From: Adineta ricciae
Taxonomy: Eukaryota > Rotifera > Eurotatoria > Adinetida > Adinetidae
DNA: 64,000 bases
NCBI GenBank assembly: GCA_905250025.1
Contig: CAJNOJ010000353.1
Location: 1-64,000 of the forward strand
Reading direction: 5' to 3'
Of this stretch, positions 1-12,197 are shown piece by piece (the first letter of the stretch is position 1; each line of letters starts with the position of its first letter). The notes under the pieces were generated by a model that searched no databases, was not told where the DNA came from, and saw only the letters and a list, made by a program, of their open reading frames with translations. A program made the position numbers and the translations under genes.

Positions 1-210
1 GGTAAATGTTGTTGAGTTTTCAGTTTAGATCTAATATTTCCAACAATAGCCATGGCCAAGTTCAAGATAACAAATGCGTGCACAATGAGACTTATTTCAG
101 TATACAGATGTAATTTATAAGTAATGCCCGCCCATTGAACTTGCTGGTATGATACTAAAGTGTTAGAAATATATCGTTCAGCATACTTGAACCACCACAG
201 AGAGTTGTCT
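1..210 (-). CDS. Possible exon of an unidentified membrane protein, cut by the window edge
   Basis: On the minus strand a 69-codon stretch is open from a plausible splice acceptor (TTACAAAG, exon beginning at 210) to the left edge. The translated segment has aromatic-rich text near its start (DNSLWWFKYAERY), then QVQWAGITYKL, then a strongly hydrophobic helix of about 20 residues (ISLIVHAFVILNLAM) and a basic tail (RSKLKTQ). This looks like a transmembrane helix with a charged flank. It has no start codon of its own and would be an internal or late exon of a gene lying mostly to the left. I do not recognise the family; a multipass glycosyltransferase is one possibility, but this is a guess. 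It could also be a chance open stretch. Confidence 0.35.
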
Positions 211-2825
211 CTTTGTAAGAAAAAAGTCGTTTTTGCCTGGTCGATTATCATGACCTATTCATAATATCCTATGTTTTTCTATTTCTATTCCACTTCAATG
301 AACATGTTTAACTTTATACCATGTTTAAAACCAATGACATCCTACTATACGTCACATGATGTTCTGTTTTGCAGCGCAGAAAAGCAACAGGTTCACGCAT
401 GCTTATAATAGATGGGAAAGATCTCATTTCAAATAGACCATATATCGAATAAGATTCGAAAAACAGGGTGCACAAGAAGAAGCTAATGTAAAGTTTGAAG
501 TTCCCAGTCTTAATTACGGTTTAATGGATGGTTGCTCAGAGCGAGTAAACTCCAGCGGATGCGATGGGAATACGCCGAAAGTCCAGGATTCTTAGCATTT
601 CTGGCATCCGACAAAATCCGATCTTTTCCTAGCGGATTTCTGCAGATTCTGATAGCTCGATTACTTGCTGTTTGTTTTTAATTCGTTTCTAATTCTCTTT
701 TCTGAAAGAACGAGTAATAGCGTATAAAATACGGTCGTTAAAATGCTAAAAGTTTGTTTGCATAATCCAATCAGATTGCAGCATTTTATAAATCAATGAA
801 AACCTAACCATACTTATTAGAAAACGATTGGTGGTAGGTAATTGGAGTCGAGGATCTCCAAAATGACCTTAAATTTTTCTTAGTCACAAACCTTCGGCTT
901 CATTCTCCTTTTCAGAAGAGATATTTTTCTCTATCGTCCTAAAATCTTTTGTAGAAGGTAGTGGCTTCAACGCTACTGCTGGATGTGATGTGGACCAATA
1001 GAGTAGTTTAGAAGTTTACAGAAGAAGATTTAATATACCATACATCATGATATTTCTAGTCCAAGAAATCATAAAAAGTGGTATAAGCTTAATACCATTT
1101 GTGTCTTCTAGGCTGCGATACGTCTAGTCTTCCAATAGGAATTTAGTGGAAATATGAGCCAGAGTGATATACCCGTAAGTGCAATTCCATCCTATTAACT
1201 ACAAAGACAGGGCCTATACAAATAGTATTCTAAACATAGGGTGCATTATGATGCGTGTTCTTTTCACAGCAAATAATAAAATAAAATAAAACTTTTATCT
1301 ATTTTCTTTTCAGGATCAAATAGATGGAAGATCAGCACTTTCGAAGCGACAATGAAATGAAGCACAGCTATTCAGTTTAAGAGTTAGTCAAATGTGAAAG
1401 GCATAACAGAGGTTGGGTAACAAGGACTAGTCGTGAGTGACCGACAGGAGAGAGGCCGACGAACGACTAGACGTTTGTTTCAAAAACTACTCGAGAGATG
1501 AGATTTGTAAGGGTCTCAGTTTATGTCAATGATTTTTTAACGAATATTACTGATGTCTTTCGAGCTTCGAGAATAAGTCCTGCAGATTATCAGCTCTTTA
1601 AATTGAAAAGAGTAATAGAAAATGTCCTGTAAACCGCACAGTTATGTCGAACTTTGACAGCTTCGGTTGCAGACCGACTCGGCGTAAATGAGAGTTGAAA
1701 GACGCAGATAGTCTAATTGATCTTTAAAAAAATTTAACTAATACTCTTTTTGAGAACGAGACCACTCAATTATCGAGTTCCGCAAGTGGAAAGAAGAGTA
1801 GAATCTGTGACAAAAATCACACTATTATGTAAAGTTTCAATATCTCGGATGAGAAACCGATCAGTTATGAGNTCGGTTTCTGAAATGAACAATCTCTGTC
1901 TTCTATTCACTCTAGTGTATGACATAATGCCATGGTTCAGTTGAGGACTAGTAGCAATCGCAGTGCCTTAGTTGTCTTTCAAAGTGTTTGAATGTGGTCA
2001 GCACTGGGACAATTCTTTCAGAAAAGGGTCAGCGAATCCAAAGGATGAGCGCTACTTGTTATTATTACAAGATCATACTCTCTGTAACAAAAACTTTTTT
2101 TTTGCGTACTGATTTTTAATTTTCCCCAACGAAGAAATCTATGGCTGGCCGCGCCGATGTGCAAATCAAATTGAAATGATACCTAATGGGAAAATACCCA
2201 TCGAGTTCTATCCTGGTCTAATCTTGGTCAGATCTCTAAGTATATCAAATCCACTCGACAATCTAATTTGGTTACGGCTCTGCGGTTTATTCAGTTGTTC
2301 CACTTTCAAACTATTTCACCTATCTGGCTACTGACTATAATAGCTTTCTCTCGATTGAAGGTAAAACCTAGTAATTTATATCCTACTTTTTTTGTATTGT
2401 TCTTCTCGAACAAATCCTCTTTCTCCACATTCCAACATAAACAATACAAATAAATCCCTCAAACTCTATTTTCTTTTTTCCTGTTACTAATTTGTAGGCA
2501 TCCATTGTGTCTTTAAAATAAATTGTTTACGATATATGTTGAAATTCAGTAATCGTCTGGTATGGAGCAGTAAAATTGCCGTTAGTTTCATTTTTACTTT
2601 TCAACACACTGACATCTTCATTGGTATACTTTTCGTCCAATAAAGTTCTCTTACGTGATGGTTGACTTTTTTTCTTCTATACACATTTGATAATGATTAG
2701 TTAGATTGAAAAGTAAATGTGTCGTATTTTGCTAAAGAAAACGATGAATATATAAATATGAAAACTTTTCAGGATATGTTAATTGTGCATTATAGATGAT
2801 CATCCTACATTCAAAATCAACAGTT
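211..2825. other. Region without a recognisable gene
   Basis: About 2.6 kb with stops in all frames and no protein family that I can recognise. The longer open stretches here lack good starts and have no domain-like text. Two short inverted repeats are visible: arms 1076-1084 and 1092-1100 around an AAGCTTA centre with one mismatch, and perfect 9-bp arms 1852-1860 and 1873-1881. The second has an undetermined base (n at 1872) in its loop. The region could be intergenic DNA, introns of the left-edge gene, or decayed mobile DNA. Confidence 0.5.
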
Positions 2826-4045
2826 ATGCATTTAACCAAACGGTTCCTGAGTACATCAATGATTTTACGATCCGTTTCATCTGGTTTTGAGCGACAAAGT
2901 ATTAGAAAACAATTATTTGGACTACATGTTACTCATTTTTTCATATAAAGATAATGAGTATGTACTAGTGGATATCAAAGGACAAAAATCAAATATTGCA
3001 CTTGTACAACTTAATCGCCCTAAAGTATTCAACTCACTGTGCAACAAACTAATAACTGAAGTAGAATGACATATATTTGTCAGAGAAGACATTATCTTCT
3101 TCTTTCCGTTTTAGTTAGCTACAACGTTAACCTCACTTGATAAAGATTGTCGAATTGCTTGTATAGTTCTTACCGGTAGTACACGAGCATTTTCCAGTAA
3201 GTCTGTCTTGGATTGTTCTATAAAAAATTTTATAATAATGTCCTCTACACCAGTTGGTGCTGATATCAAAGAAATGCATATGGAGAAAATGGCACACGTA
3301 ATTAAGTCTGATTTTCCTGAAGAATTATCAGTAGTCTCAAGATTAACAAAACCGATTATCGCTGCTGTCAACGGCTTTGCAGTATGATCATATTTGCAAT
3401 GCTTATATAATTCTCTTTATTAGTTAGGTGGCGGATGTGAATTATCGATGATGTGTGATATTATCTATGCAGGTCACAAAGCAGAATTTAGTCAGCCGGA
3501 AATCACTATCGGCACCATTCCTGGTATTATGAAAACAAGCGATTCATATAATTAATTTCTTTGTTGAATTATCTAAGGTGCTGGTGGTACGCAGCGTTTA
3601 GCTCGTTTTGTTGGAAAGTCGAAAGCTATGGAAATGGTTTTAACAGGCAATCGAATCAATGCTCATGAAGCAAAACAAATTGGATTAGTTAGTGATGTTT
3701 TTCCTGCGGAGAAACTTGTTGAAGAAGCCATTAAAATAGCTGAAAAGATCGGAAATCATTCAAAACTGGTAGTACAATTAGCAAAAGAAGCAGTAAATAC
3801 CGGTAAAATAAATTCATAATTGGTCTTGTATCATTTCTATCTTCTTATTTTATTCTACAGCCTTTGAAACTACATTAGCAGAAGGTATTCAATACGAGAA
3901 GAACCTTTCTCTCACAACATTTGGTTTAGTACGTTCGATTTTCGTTCGAAATGAATATCGCTCATCAAATTTGATTTAGGCTGATCGAAAAGAAGGCATG
4001 AAGGCGTTCATTGAAAAACGCCAACCTAATTTTACCGACCAATAA
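2826..4045 (+). CDS. ECHS1: Enoyl-CoA hydratase, short chain, mitochondrial
   Basis: Crotonase-family enzyme that hydrates trans-2-enoyl-CoA in mitochondrial fatty-acid and branched-chain amino-acid breakdown. Eight exons close in phase to 283 residues (human about 290): 2826-2898, 2951-3060, 3115-3196, 3254-3381, 3424-3523, 3578-3802, 3861-3928, 3980-4045. The N-terminus ([17 protein letters not shown]) is basic, hydroxylated and free of acids, as expected of a mitochondrial targeting peptide. Family motifs are intact: the oxyanion-hole segment GADIKEM, then NGFALGGGCEL and [18 protein letters not shown], which carry the two catalytic glutamates. The start is the first ATG before the presequence. 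An AATAAA (4041-4046) overlaps the stop codon, so the 3' UTR may be very short. Very sure of the family; the orthologue call rests on visible similarity only. Confidence 0.95.
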
Positions 4046-4822
4046 AAATTAGCGCTGTTATATCTTTGATTCAAAAGAAATTACTTTCATTACTGTGAAT
4101 ATACCAGCAGTTGTACGTGATTGTTTAACTTCCTTCGTTTTAGATACTCGTTTTCAGTTAACTTGAATGTAATCTCATCAGTCGTGTATGTGCGTTATGA
4201 TCAATGTACGGATTGATTAGCCGAATACGTGCTTTTGGGATAAAAGGATTACATTGTTTCGAAATGTCAAATTGTACGATGGATAGAATGTATTGATTGT
4301 CAAGTATCATTCAGAAAAATAAGTTTGCTTTGTGTGTAACATCTGTTTGATGTGATTCGAAAGAAAATTGTAAGTTGAACATTATATCGAAACGACTAAT
4401 TAATAATTAAGTTGGATTTTCTTCAGAATAGATATGTCTAGGCAATGCAATTTCTTCATCCACCTATAATCAAGTGACAGGGAATACGTTAGACGGGGGC
4501 GAACAATACAGACTTTGTTCAGAGGATTAGAAAAGTTGTTGAATCGTCTGCTTTTTTTCTTGCGCTCTGTCATCATGTTATATTAATGTCGAACCCCTCA
4601 TCTATCACTTCAATAATTTATTCATCACGAGCCCACGTAAAGATTCTCGTTATTTTTCTTGTTCTTTGTTTATAAGGGATCGGAGCGACAAATTTTCTCT
4701 TTCGTATTCATTTACGTAAGACGTGGCGTACGTAAAAGAGAAGCTGCATATGTACATGAGTCAAAACATAACATTGTGAATGTTTTAGATTAGAATTAAA
4801 TGTGATTGACCTTACTTCGTTG
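4046..4822. other. Intergenic region between ECHS1 and QSOX
   Basis: 777 bp of AT-rich sequence with no open reading frame that looks coding and no RNA gene that I can see. It should hold the 3' end of the ECHS1 transcript and the promoter of the following sulfhydryl oxidase gene. No clear TATA or other motif stands out. Confidence 0.6.
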
Positions 4823-7187
4823 ATGACACTCGTATTTACTCATCGGTATTTATTAATATGTTTTCTCATCCGGCTAACTTCATCAGCAGTTGTACCATCG
4901 CAAGATTCAATTTCACTGTATACCGCCAACGATAAAGTCGTCATCTTAACAGGTCAAAACTTTTCCTCAATAGTTTATCAATCGAAAACAGCATGGCTTG
5001 TCGAATTCTACGCAAGCTGGTGTGGACATTGTCAGTCATATGCAAACGTAAGATAATGCTTTATCGCCATTTTTATTACTATTATTCTTCTTTTGAACTT
5101 GTTTAGACATATCGAGAAGTCGCTATTGATACATGGGGTAAGGAAATATTCTATTCCTTATCAATAGATTTTCACTGCTTTTCTCACATTAGGATGGAGA
5201 ACAGTTGTGCGTGTTGGAGCAATAAACTGCTATGCGGATGAAAATGGTCCTATTTGCGATCAACACAATGTTGCGGCTTACCCAACACTTCGAGTAAACG
5301 AATAAGAATGTTAAACTTTATGAAGAACCTACTCATTTTAGTTAATCGGACCGAATTCATTTATCAATGGATCTAAACTTATACATCTAACTGCTACTGA
5401 TGCCAAAGGAGTAGAAAGAGAATTAATCAAAGAACTAGATGCACTACAACGCACAGATCGAAATTGGCCAAATTTTGCACCCATTGCGTAAAGTGTCGTA
5501 CAGTGATCGATTTGCGAATTATTTTGTTTTTTATTCTAGTGATGTTGGACTGGAAAACATCTACTCGTATGCTCCACCGACGGTTAAACTTGTTCTACTT
5601 ATTGTAGAAAAACAAGATGACTTCACCGGTCGACAAGTACGTGTACTCCATATGAACATATCGAAATCTAATAGATCGCTTTTAGATCATGTTAGATTTC
5701 TCCAAGTATCATGAACAACTGGTGATTTTTCGTGCAAGTACCGATGGGAAATTGTGGGGTCAATTACAATTAAATCTCACCGATATACCTGCTGTATTTA
5801 TTATTCATTCTAATGGAACGACAGAAAGAATGAATACTAAGCAGAATATGAAGTAATTGCACAATCACTGGCATCAGTTTGTACAGAATGTGTTCTTTCT
5901 AGTGAGAATCTCGGTAGTCGGAATTTATTGAATTATGCTATTCGATCATATGTTCATAAGAGCAAATGTATTGATAATTTCGATGATCGTGACTTAGAAG
6001 AAATCATTCATAGTAAAAATGCATTAAAAAAATCCGAAGTCAAAGGAACAAACGAAGCTCAAGGAGCAGTCATCGAAAATCAAAAACTAAACATGGTCGA
6101 TTTGGAAACTGCACTATCCTATATGCTACGTCGAGAAGTACCGCGAATCAAAATGATCTATGGCGAAACTTACGATGCCTTATTACATTGGCTAATTGTA
6201 CTGACTAAAGTAAAGTAACAATGAATAAAATGAAGTTTTTACCTATTCCCTCCTTAGTATTTTCCTGGCCGTCAACCAGTCATGACTTATCTCAAAGATC
6301 TATTATCTAAAGTTAAACAACAACCAAATGGCTTATCTGGAAAACAATTTCGTGAACTAGCCGATATTAACGCATCTAATAGCTATTTACCAAACAATCA
6401 AATACGATACATATATTGCACAGGCTCTGCTCCACAATATCGTGGTTATCCGTGTGCACTCTGGCTTCTTTTTCATACGCTAACAGTCTCCCAAGTTCAA
6501 ACCGGTAAGACTCTTCATTGATTTTCATGTTTGATTTTAACATATTGTGCACACACAGAATTTCAAAATACACATGTTACTGAAGTTCCGTCTGCAATCA
6601 AAGGTTTCATTAAATATTTTTTCGGATGTCGACATTGCAGTGATAATTTTATGAAAGAAACCAATGAACTTCATCAACTTGATGCGAACGACAAAAATGC
6701 AGCTGTTGTGTATCTCTGGAAAGGTAAAGCAGACATAGTTCAGCCTTTAATATTCTCCTTGTTCATTTTAGTTCATAATCATGTTAACGAACGCTTACAT
6801 GGTGACGAAACTGAAGATCCTCAGAATCCGAAAATTCAATTTCCATCGAGCAATCTTTGTCCGAAATGTCGAATGGACAAAACGAATTTTGATTCGGCAT
6901 CGACTCTTGATTTTCTTTTAAAACATTATTCAAAAGATAACTTTGATTTGTCATCTGTCGAGAATCCCAGTGAATCTTCGAATAAGAAAGATCAAATACC
7001 ATCACGAATAGATCAATATTCAATGATTGAAATCAATCATGACTTCAAACAAAAATCTGGTTTATTCTCTTATTTAACTTCCATTGTACAACGTTTTTCA
7101 TTCTATTTCCTTATATTTATTGTGATTATCGTCCTTTACGTTCGACGACGACATTGTAAAAGTAAACGAAAACGTTACACACTTTAG
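4823..7187 (+). CDS. QSOX: Quiescin sulfhydryl oxidase (with an apparent frameshift)
   Basis: Flavoenzyme that makes disulfides in secreted proteins using O2. Exons: 4823-5047, 5107-5137, 5193-5293, 5342-5487, 5540-5636, 5686-about 5841, about 5844-6209, 6258-6504, 6559-6723, 6772-7187; about 650 residues. In order: signal peptide ([15 protein letters not shown]), thioredoxin domain with WCGHC, second thioredoxin-like domain, helical FAD-binding linker (KYFPGRQP), Erv/ALR domain with [22 protein letters not shown], the FAD-binding VHNHVNERL and the distal CPKC, and a C-terminal transmembrane helix with a basic tail. The ATG at 4823 is chosen because it starts the signal peptide; an in-frame GTG lies seven codons upstream. 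Between 5838 and 5844 the reading frame shifts without a GT donor, which suggests one missing base or a real mutation. An AATAAA is at 7430-7435. Confidence 0.92.
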
Positions 7188-7521
7188 AAAATTAACTTTC
7201 TCAACTAGTCATTCCGTTTCTCTAGACAACAACGTACTCAAAACAGTGTCGATTCACTTAAGTTTTTTTAAAAAGACTTCTTGACATACGTAACAGTTTG
7301 TTGTAACGTTATTCAATTGTTCCCAACGAGTTCTTCTTTAGGCTTTGTGAGACCACCGATTTATTTTTTTTTCTTTTGTTATATTTATTTTTTCGTTTTC
7401 GTATATCTAAACACAGCATCAATCGAAGAGAATAAAATATCGCAAATTCCTTCTATCGGCTCTTCATGCACGACTATTTTTGTTTTAGAAAAGTTGTAAT
7501 GATCGATTATGCTCAGACATT
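7188..7521. other. Intergenic region between QSOX and SLC38A11-like gene
   Basis: 334 bp with a T-rich tract around 7360-7390 and AATAAA at 7430-7435, probably the QSOX polyadenylation signal. No gene seen. Confidence 0.55.
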
Positions 7522-9468
7522 ATGGACAGTGTAGTAAAATTCAATCGACGAGTGACACGTTACATAAAACGGGCTATGTCTGGGTATTGATCATCGATCT
7601 AATTTTCTTGTTTTTCATCTAATTGTTCTTTAGATCAACACGTTTCTTTACAGTAAGTTGGAATCGAATATAAACTGACAAAATATTCATCAATGACACG
7701 ATGGCACTCTTTGAATGCAATAGGATGAAGACGAAATACACCGTCGAAGTAGCATTGCCGGAGCATCGTATAATTTGATCAATTCAATTGTTGGATCAGG
7801 CGTTATCGGTAGATTGCTCCTTTCTTCTGTATTATTTTCTTGTTCAATTAGTCTTCTAGGTATGAGCTATGCATTTCGCCAATCGGGTTACGTAGCTGGA
7901 TTTATACTGCTTGGTATCGTTGCCATTTTAACTGGTAAGGAAAGGTGAGCTTTTCCGATCAATGCGCTACGATTCGAAGAAATCACCGAAAAACAAATCA
8001 AAATTTGATCTATGTTCTTTTTTATGACTTAGATTATTCAACAACAATTTTAATCCGTTCCGGTCACATGGCAAAAGTGAACACTTATCAAGAACTTGTT
8101 TATACTGTTTTGGGTAAATTTGGTTTTCTCTGGCTCTCGTTAGTTCAATTTTTATACCCATTTATCTGTTTAATTTCCTACAATATTATTATCGGTAACG
8201 AGATCGAAATACTTTTCATTTCTCTTCGATTTCTATACTGACGAATATATCTAGGTGATACGGTTACGAAAGTTCTTCACCGCTTATGGCCAACTATACC
8301 TTATTTATTTCAAAATCGGTATATAATTATCTTTCTATGTTCATGTTTTGTTACATTACCATTATCTCTCTATCGAAATATTGCAAAATTATCTCAGATA
8401 TCACTTATGGGACTGATTCTTGTTATCATTACAGTATTAATATTGATTAAACGCGGTGCAGATACGATGTCATTTATGTAAATCATATACGAAAAAGAAA
8501 AAAAAACTAGACTTTTGTACTTTAGATCGTCTGAAATTCGCATGGTGAATACAAATCTAGCTGAAAGTATTGGTGTGATGGCGTAAGACGAAAGATCGTT
8601 TCATCTCATCCAAATAATTTCTTTTCTGTTTAGTTTTGCTTTCATGTGCCAACATAATTCTTTTCTTATTTTTCATTCAATGAGTGAAAAGACTCTTCCA
8701 CGATGGCGAACTGTTACATTGATTACAACTACAGTTGCATTCATCTTTGCTGTAATGTACGCATTGACCGGCTACATGGTCTTCGGTCAACAAACTGAAG
8801 GTAAAACTCTTGTTGAAAGAAGAAACAATATCGATCTGTTTTCTGTTTCTTTTCAGGTGATCTTTTGGAAAATTATTGTCATTGGGATACACTTATAAAT
8901 ATAGCTCGACTTATCTATGCTATAAACATAATGTTGACATTTCCATTAGAATGTCTTGTTTGCCGTCAAGTATGTTTTCGATAGAAACAAATTGCTAGCT
9001 AATTGTTTACTTGAAGGTAATCGAAATTCTTGGAAATAAATGGTTGAACTTTAGTTCAGATCGACGGCATTATATCATAACGAGTCTTATTGTCGCATCG
9101 AGTGTATTGTTATCATTAGCTACAGATTGTCTCGGCATTGTTCTCGAATTGAATGTAAGTGATTGCAAATCAACTGAATACTTCGTTCACAATTGTCTTG
9201 CTAGGGATTATTAGTTGCATCGTCACTTGCCTACATCCTCCCAGCATTGTGCTACTTAAAATTGAGACCAACAACAATGCAATGGTCATCATTGGATGAC
9301 TTTGCTCCGTATATTATACTGTTAATTGGAATCTTGCTAACTATCTCTGGTTTTGTTCTTCCTCTTCGACATGTTTTAGAAGAAGGTTATTATTGTCAAC
9401 ATGGTACCGAACCTCGTTATTGCTCACGAATGTTTTCGCGATTGAACAATCAAACCAATGTGAGATGA
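7522..9468 (+). CDS. SLC38A11: Sodium-coupled neutral amino-acid transporter, SLC38A11-like
   Basis: Multipass transporter of the amino acid/auxin permease family. Eleven exons close in phase to 454 residues: 7522-7583, 7634-7652, 7724-7808, 7860-7934, 8033-8194, 8255-8477, 8526-8582, 8634-8800, 8857-8969, 9017-9154, 9205-9468. Exon 2 is only 19 nt. The family signature lies in TM1 (NLINSIVGSGVIG). Other matches to the SLC38A11 subfamily are QFLYPFICLISYNIIIGD, LPLSLYRNIAKL, MCQHNSFLIF, EGDLLENYCHWD, DCLGIVLELNG and the Cys-rich end CQHGTEPRYC. About 11 transmembrane helices are evident. The start gives a short cytoplasmic N-terminus (MDSVVKFNRRVTRY). The substrate is inferred from the family, not visible. 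AATAAA at 9574-9579. Confidence 0.92.
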
Positions 9469-10390
9469 ATTGCGAAACATGCCGAAATTTTACAATCAAT
9501 ACATAAAAAAAATTGTCTCTTCTTTTGTTTCTATGATATTTATCTATGTGATATACATACGCGTGTGCTTTGAAATAAATTATTGCATGAATACACCTAT
9601 TTATTGGCTAACTGATGTAATTTATTTGATTGCTCGACATTAACCAGATATATACACAAGCGAAAAGAATCTCTCAGTCAACACCTCTTCTCGTTTTCTC
9701 TTTGAATACGTATGTGTGTATAAAGGCAAATATCATCAACTTCTTATCAGCATCCATGTGTGTCGTCAACAGTCGTTCGTCTGCTTATAAGATCCAATCA
9801 ATATAATCATTCTAAGCGTTTGTAATTCTGTTGATAGTTTCTTCGTCGAAAGAGATCATATTATTGGTTAAAGAAAAAAAGATTATCCATCGAGACGAGA
9901 GACAAGTCAAGCAAAGGAAAGAAGATAAATGTTTCTCTATGGGAAAACGATCAGTCAATTGGTTGAAGAAAAGACAATCACGATCGACGAATGAGAAGAA
10001 GAAGGGAAGAATCAATTACATTAAACATATCATCGCGTGCAATTTCTGATTGTTGTTGCAGCAGTTCTCAAATTTGCCAGACAGAACTAGAGAGAATGAA
10101 GAAGAGAGAAAGAGAGAGAGAGAGAAGTAATTGTAGGATGGTTACATTGAGCAGAAACAGATCGTTTTAATGGGTATCGATAAAAAAAAAAGAGGAGAAG
10201 AAAAAAAAACCGAATAAGAGCGAGAATAGAAAAAAGAGCTAAATCTTGGATAGATAGCTCGATGCACAATAAAGAATGCGACAGTAATATCAAGAGGGAG
10301 ATGATTTACTTGAATGAGTTTTTAATAAACTAAATGACAAACGGATCATTTCACTACTGAAATTATCTTCATTCATTGAATCTCGAAGCA
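9469..10390. other. Intergenic region upstream of the TLX homeobox gene
   Basis: 922 bp, rich in purine runs, with an (AG)n stretch at about 10101-10126 and several A-rich tracts. Open frames here are low-complexity and overlap each other on both strands, so I treat them as non-coding. It probably holds promoter and regulatory DNA of the homeobox gene. Confidence 0.55.
10101..10126. repeat. (AG)n microsatellite
   Basis: A run of AG dinucleotides with few interruptions, inside a purine-rich tract about 290 bp before the homeobox start codon. Confidence 0.8.
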
Positions 10391-11368
10391 ATGAGTAAGA
10401 AACTTGGCTTTAATATTTCTGATCTCCTTGCTCAACCTGTTACTTCTTCGGCTTCTCCTACGACATCCTCGTCCGTATCCACGAATTCTGATCTGATCAC
10501 ATCATCTAATGATCGACCAATTGAATTAACTTCAACAATCTCTAGCAACGAATCAACAACTCATTTATCCAATTATGAACAATTAATGCGAGCATCATCA
10601 ATCTACCGCAATCAAGATTATTCTTTATTACCAATTGTAAATGGAACTTATCCATGGATTCAAACAGATAGTATTCTTAAAGATCGTTTTTCATGTAAGT
10701 TAATTGCTATTCTCATTTAATGAGTTCTGTCACGCACATACTGCGTTTTTTTTGTCTAGTATTTAATAATCAACGACGCTTGGGTCATCCCTATCAAAAT
10801 CGAACACCGCCGAAGAGAAAAAAGCCTCGTACATCATTTACTCGTTTACAGATTCTCGTAAATACGAATATTTCATCTGTTCAGTATTTATTCTATTTTA
10901 ATTCAATAGGAACTAGAAAAACGGTTTCATCGACAAAAGTACTTAGCGTCTTCGGAACGTTCACAACTAGCAAAAGGTCTAAAAATGACCGACGCACAAG
11001 TGAAAGTAAATCATATAAATCCGTTTTTCCACAAATCAGTTCATTTGCTTTAGACATGGTTTCAAAATCGGCGAACTAAATGGCGTCGACAAACAGCAGA
11101 AGAACGTGAACAAGAACGACAAGCAGCCAATCATCTTGTTCTATCCAATTCTCACCACCGCTCCGAATCATCAAGCCCAAAACTACCTTCACCATCTCAA
11201 CAAATCTCTACTGATGCTAACAATTCCTTGATATATTCAAGTGCATCATTGAATGCTCTACAGAACCTGCAACCATGGTCTACACCATCGAACCATTCAA
11301 ACTTATCATCAACATCATCAATGTCCGATGATAGTCATCAACGAACTATTTCAACCAATCGACAATAG
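10391..11368 (+). CDS. TLX: TLX-class (T-cell leukemia homeobox) transcription factor
   Basis: Homeodomain transcription factor; TLX genes specify neurons and organs in animals. Four exons close in phase to 270 residues: 10391-10694, 10760-10857, 10910-11005, 11054-11368. Near the N-terminus LGFNISDLL fits the eh1 motif (F-x-I-x-x-L-L) that binds Groucho corepressors. YPWIQ (about residue 90) resembles the PBX-binding hexapeptide seen in TLX proteins and is followed by KDRFS. The homeodomain (about residues 121-181) carries the TLX hallmarks [51 protein letters not shown] and the tail [14 protein letters not shown] cysteine usual in TLX (LQICELE) is leucine here. The C-terminus is Ser-rich and disordered. 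A splice site splits helix 3, between VK and TWFQNRR. AATAAA at 11474-11479. Confidence 0.95.
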
Positions 11369-12197
11369 AATTTCCTCGAACGATACTTTCAAATCTATTC
11401 ATTTTCTTTTTGTGCATTTTACTTCTATAAATATATTTCAATGATGTAAGTGTGTATGTGTGTGTGTTCTTTCAATAAACACTTGGCAGATTGCACTTTC
11501 TGTCTGTCTATCTATCTGTCATTTTAATTAGACAAAACTAATCCCAGGAGGAGCATCTTATCTATCTATATCGTTACACTTTAGTAAACACATTTTGTTA
11601 GTCAACTTCCATTTAATTATTAAAACTCATTTCTTTGCTTACTCTTCAGGGAGTCATAGAAAAGAGTTTTAGTTAAATAGTTCGAGAATAATTATATGAA
11701 TTTGTTATCTTGTTCCTTCTTGATCTTTCTATTCTTTCATGTGCTCGTGTTTTAGGATAAATACACTTTTTTTTATTATCTTTGTGTCGATCGCTCGCTT
11801 ATTGCCGTTCAACAGGCGACAATTGTCACATGCAAGACTTGAAAAAAAAGAGAGTGAGAATTGGATCACTGTGCAGATGGGTACGCAGCAATTAATTATG
11901 ATAGAAGAAGATTTTTCGTCTGCTATGATTTCGAAAAATAGGAGATTAGTTCTTGTTTTCAATGTTTATACGATGTCTCATTTTGTTTCTCGACTATCGA
12001 TGTCTGGTTATGATCATTTTTACATACAAACACTAGATCGTAAGTTTATGTTGTGTTGAACGTTATAGAAGAGGTAATTGGAGTGATTAATTGCAAGTTA
12101 ATTTGAATGCCAGCTGGCAATAGAAAAACACAAGACGAAAAAAGTATTTGTGAGTATTTTCTTGATAAATTTCAAAGAAGAGAGAAAATCAGAAAGT
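11369..12197. other. Intergenic region between TLX and the PLAT-domain gene (convergent)
   Basis: 829 bp between two convergent genes. It contains a GT-rich tract near 11450-11467, a TGTC/TATC repeat at 11501-11520 and the TLX polyadenylation signal. Open frames near 11739-12059 on both strands have no domain-like sequence. No gene supported. Confidence 0.5.
11450..11520. repeat. GT-rich and TGTC/TATC simple repeats
   Basis: Two short simple-sequence tracts in the TLX 3' flank: a GT-rich tract at 11450-11467 and a tetranucleotide tract of TGTC and TATC units at 11501-11520. The TLX AATAAA lies between them. Confidence 0.7.

Noticed and set aside
5488-5503. 16-nt introns in QSOX (GTAAAG...ACAG at 5488 and GTTAGA...CAAG at 5691)
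   Set aside because: Too short to be spliced; longer introns at 5488-5539 and 5637-5685 restore better family text.
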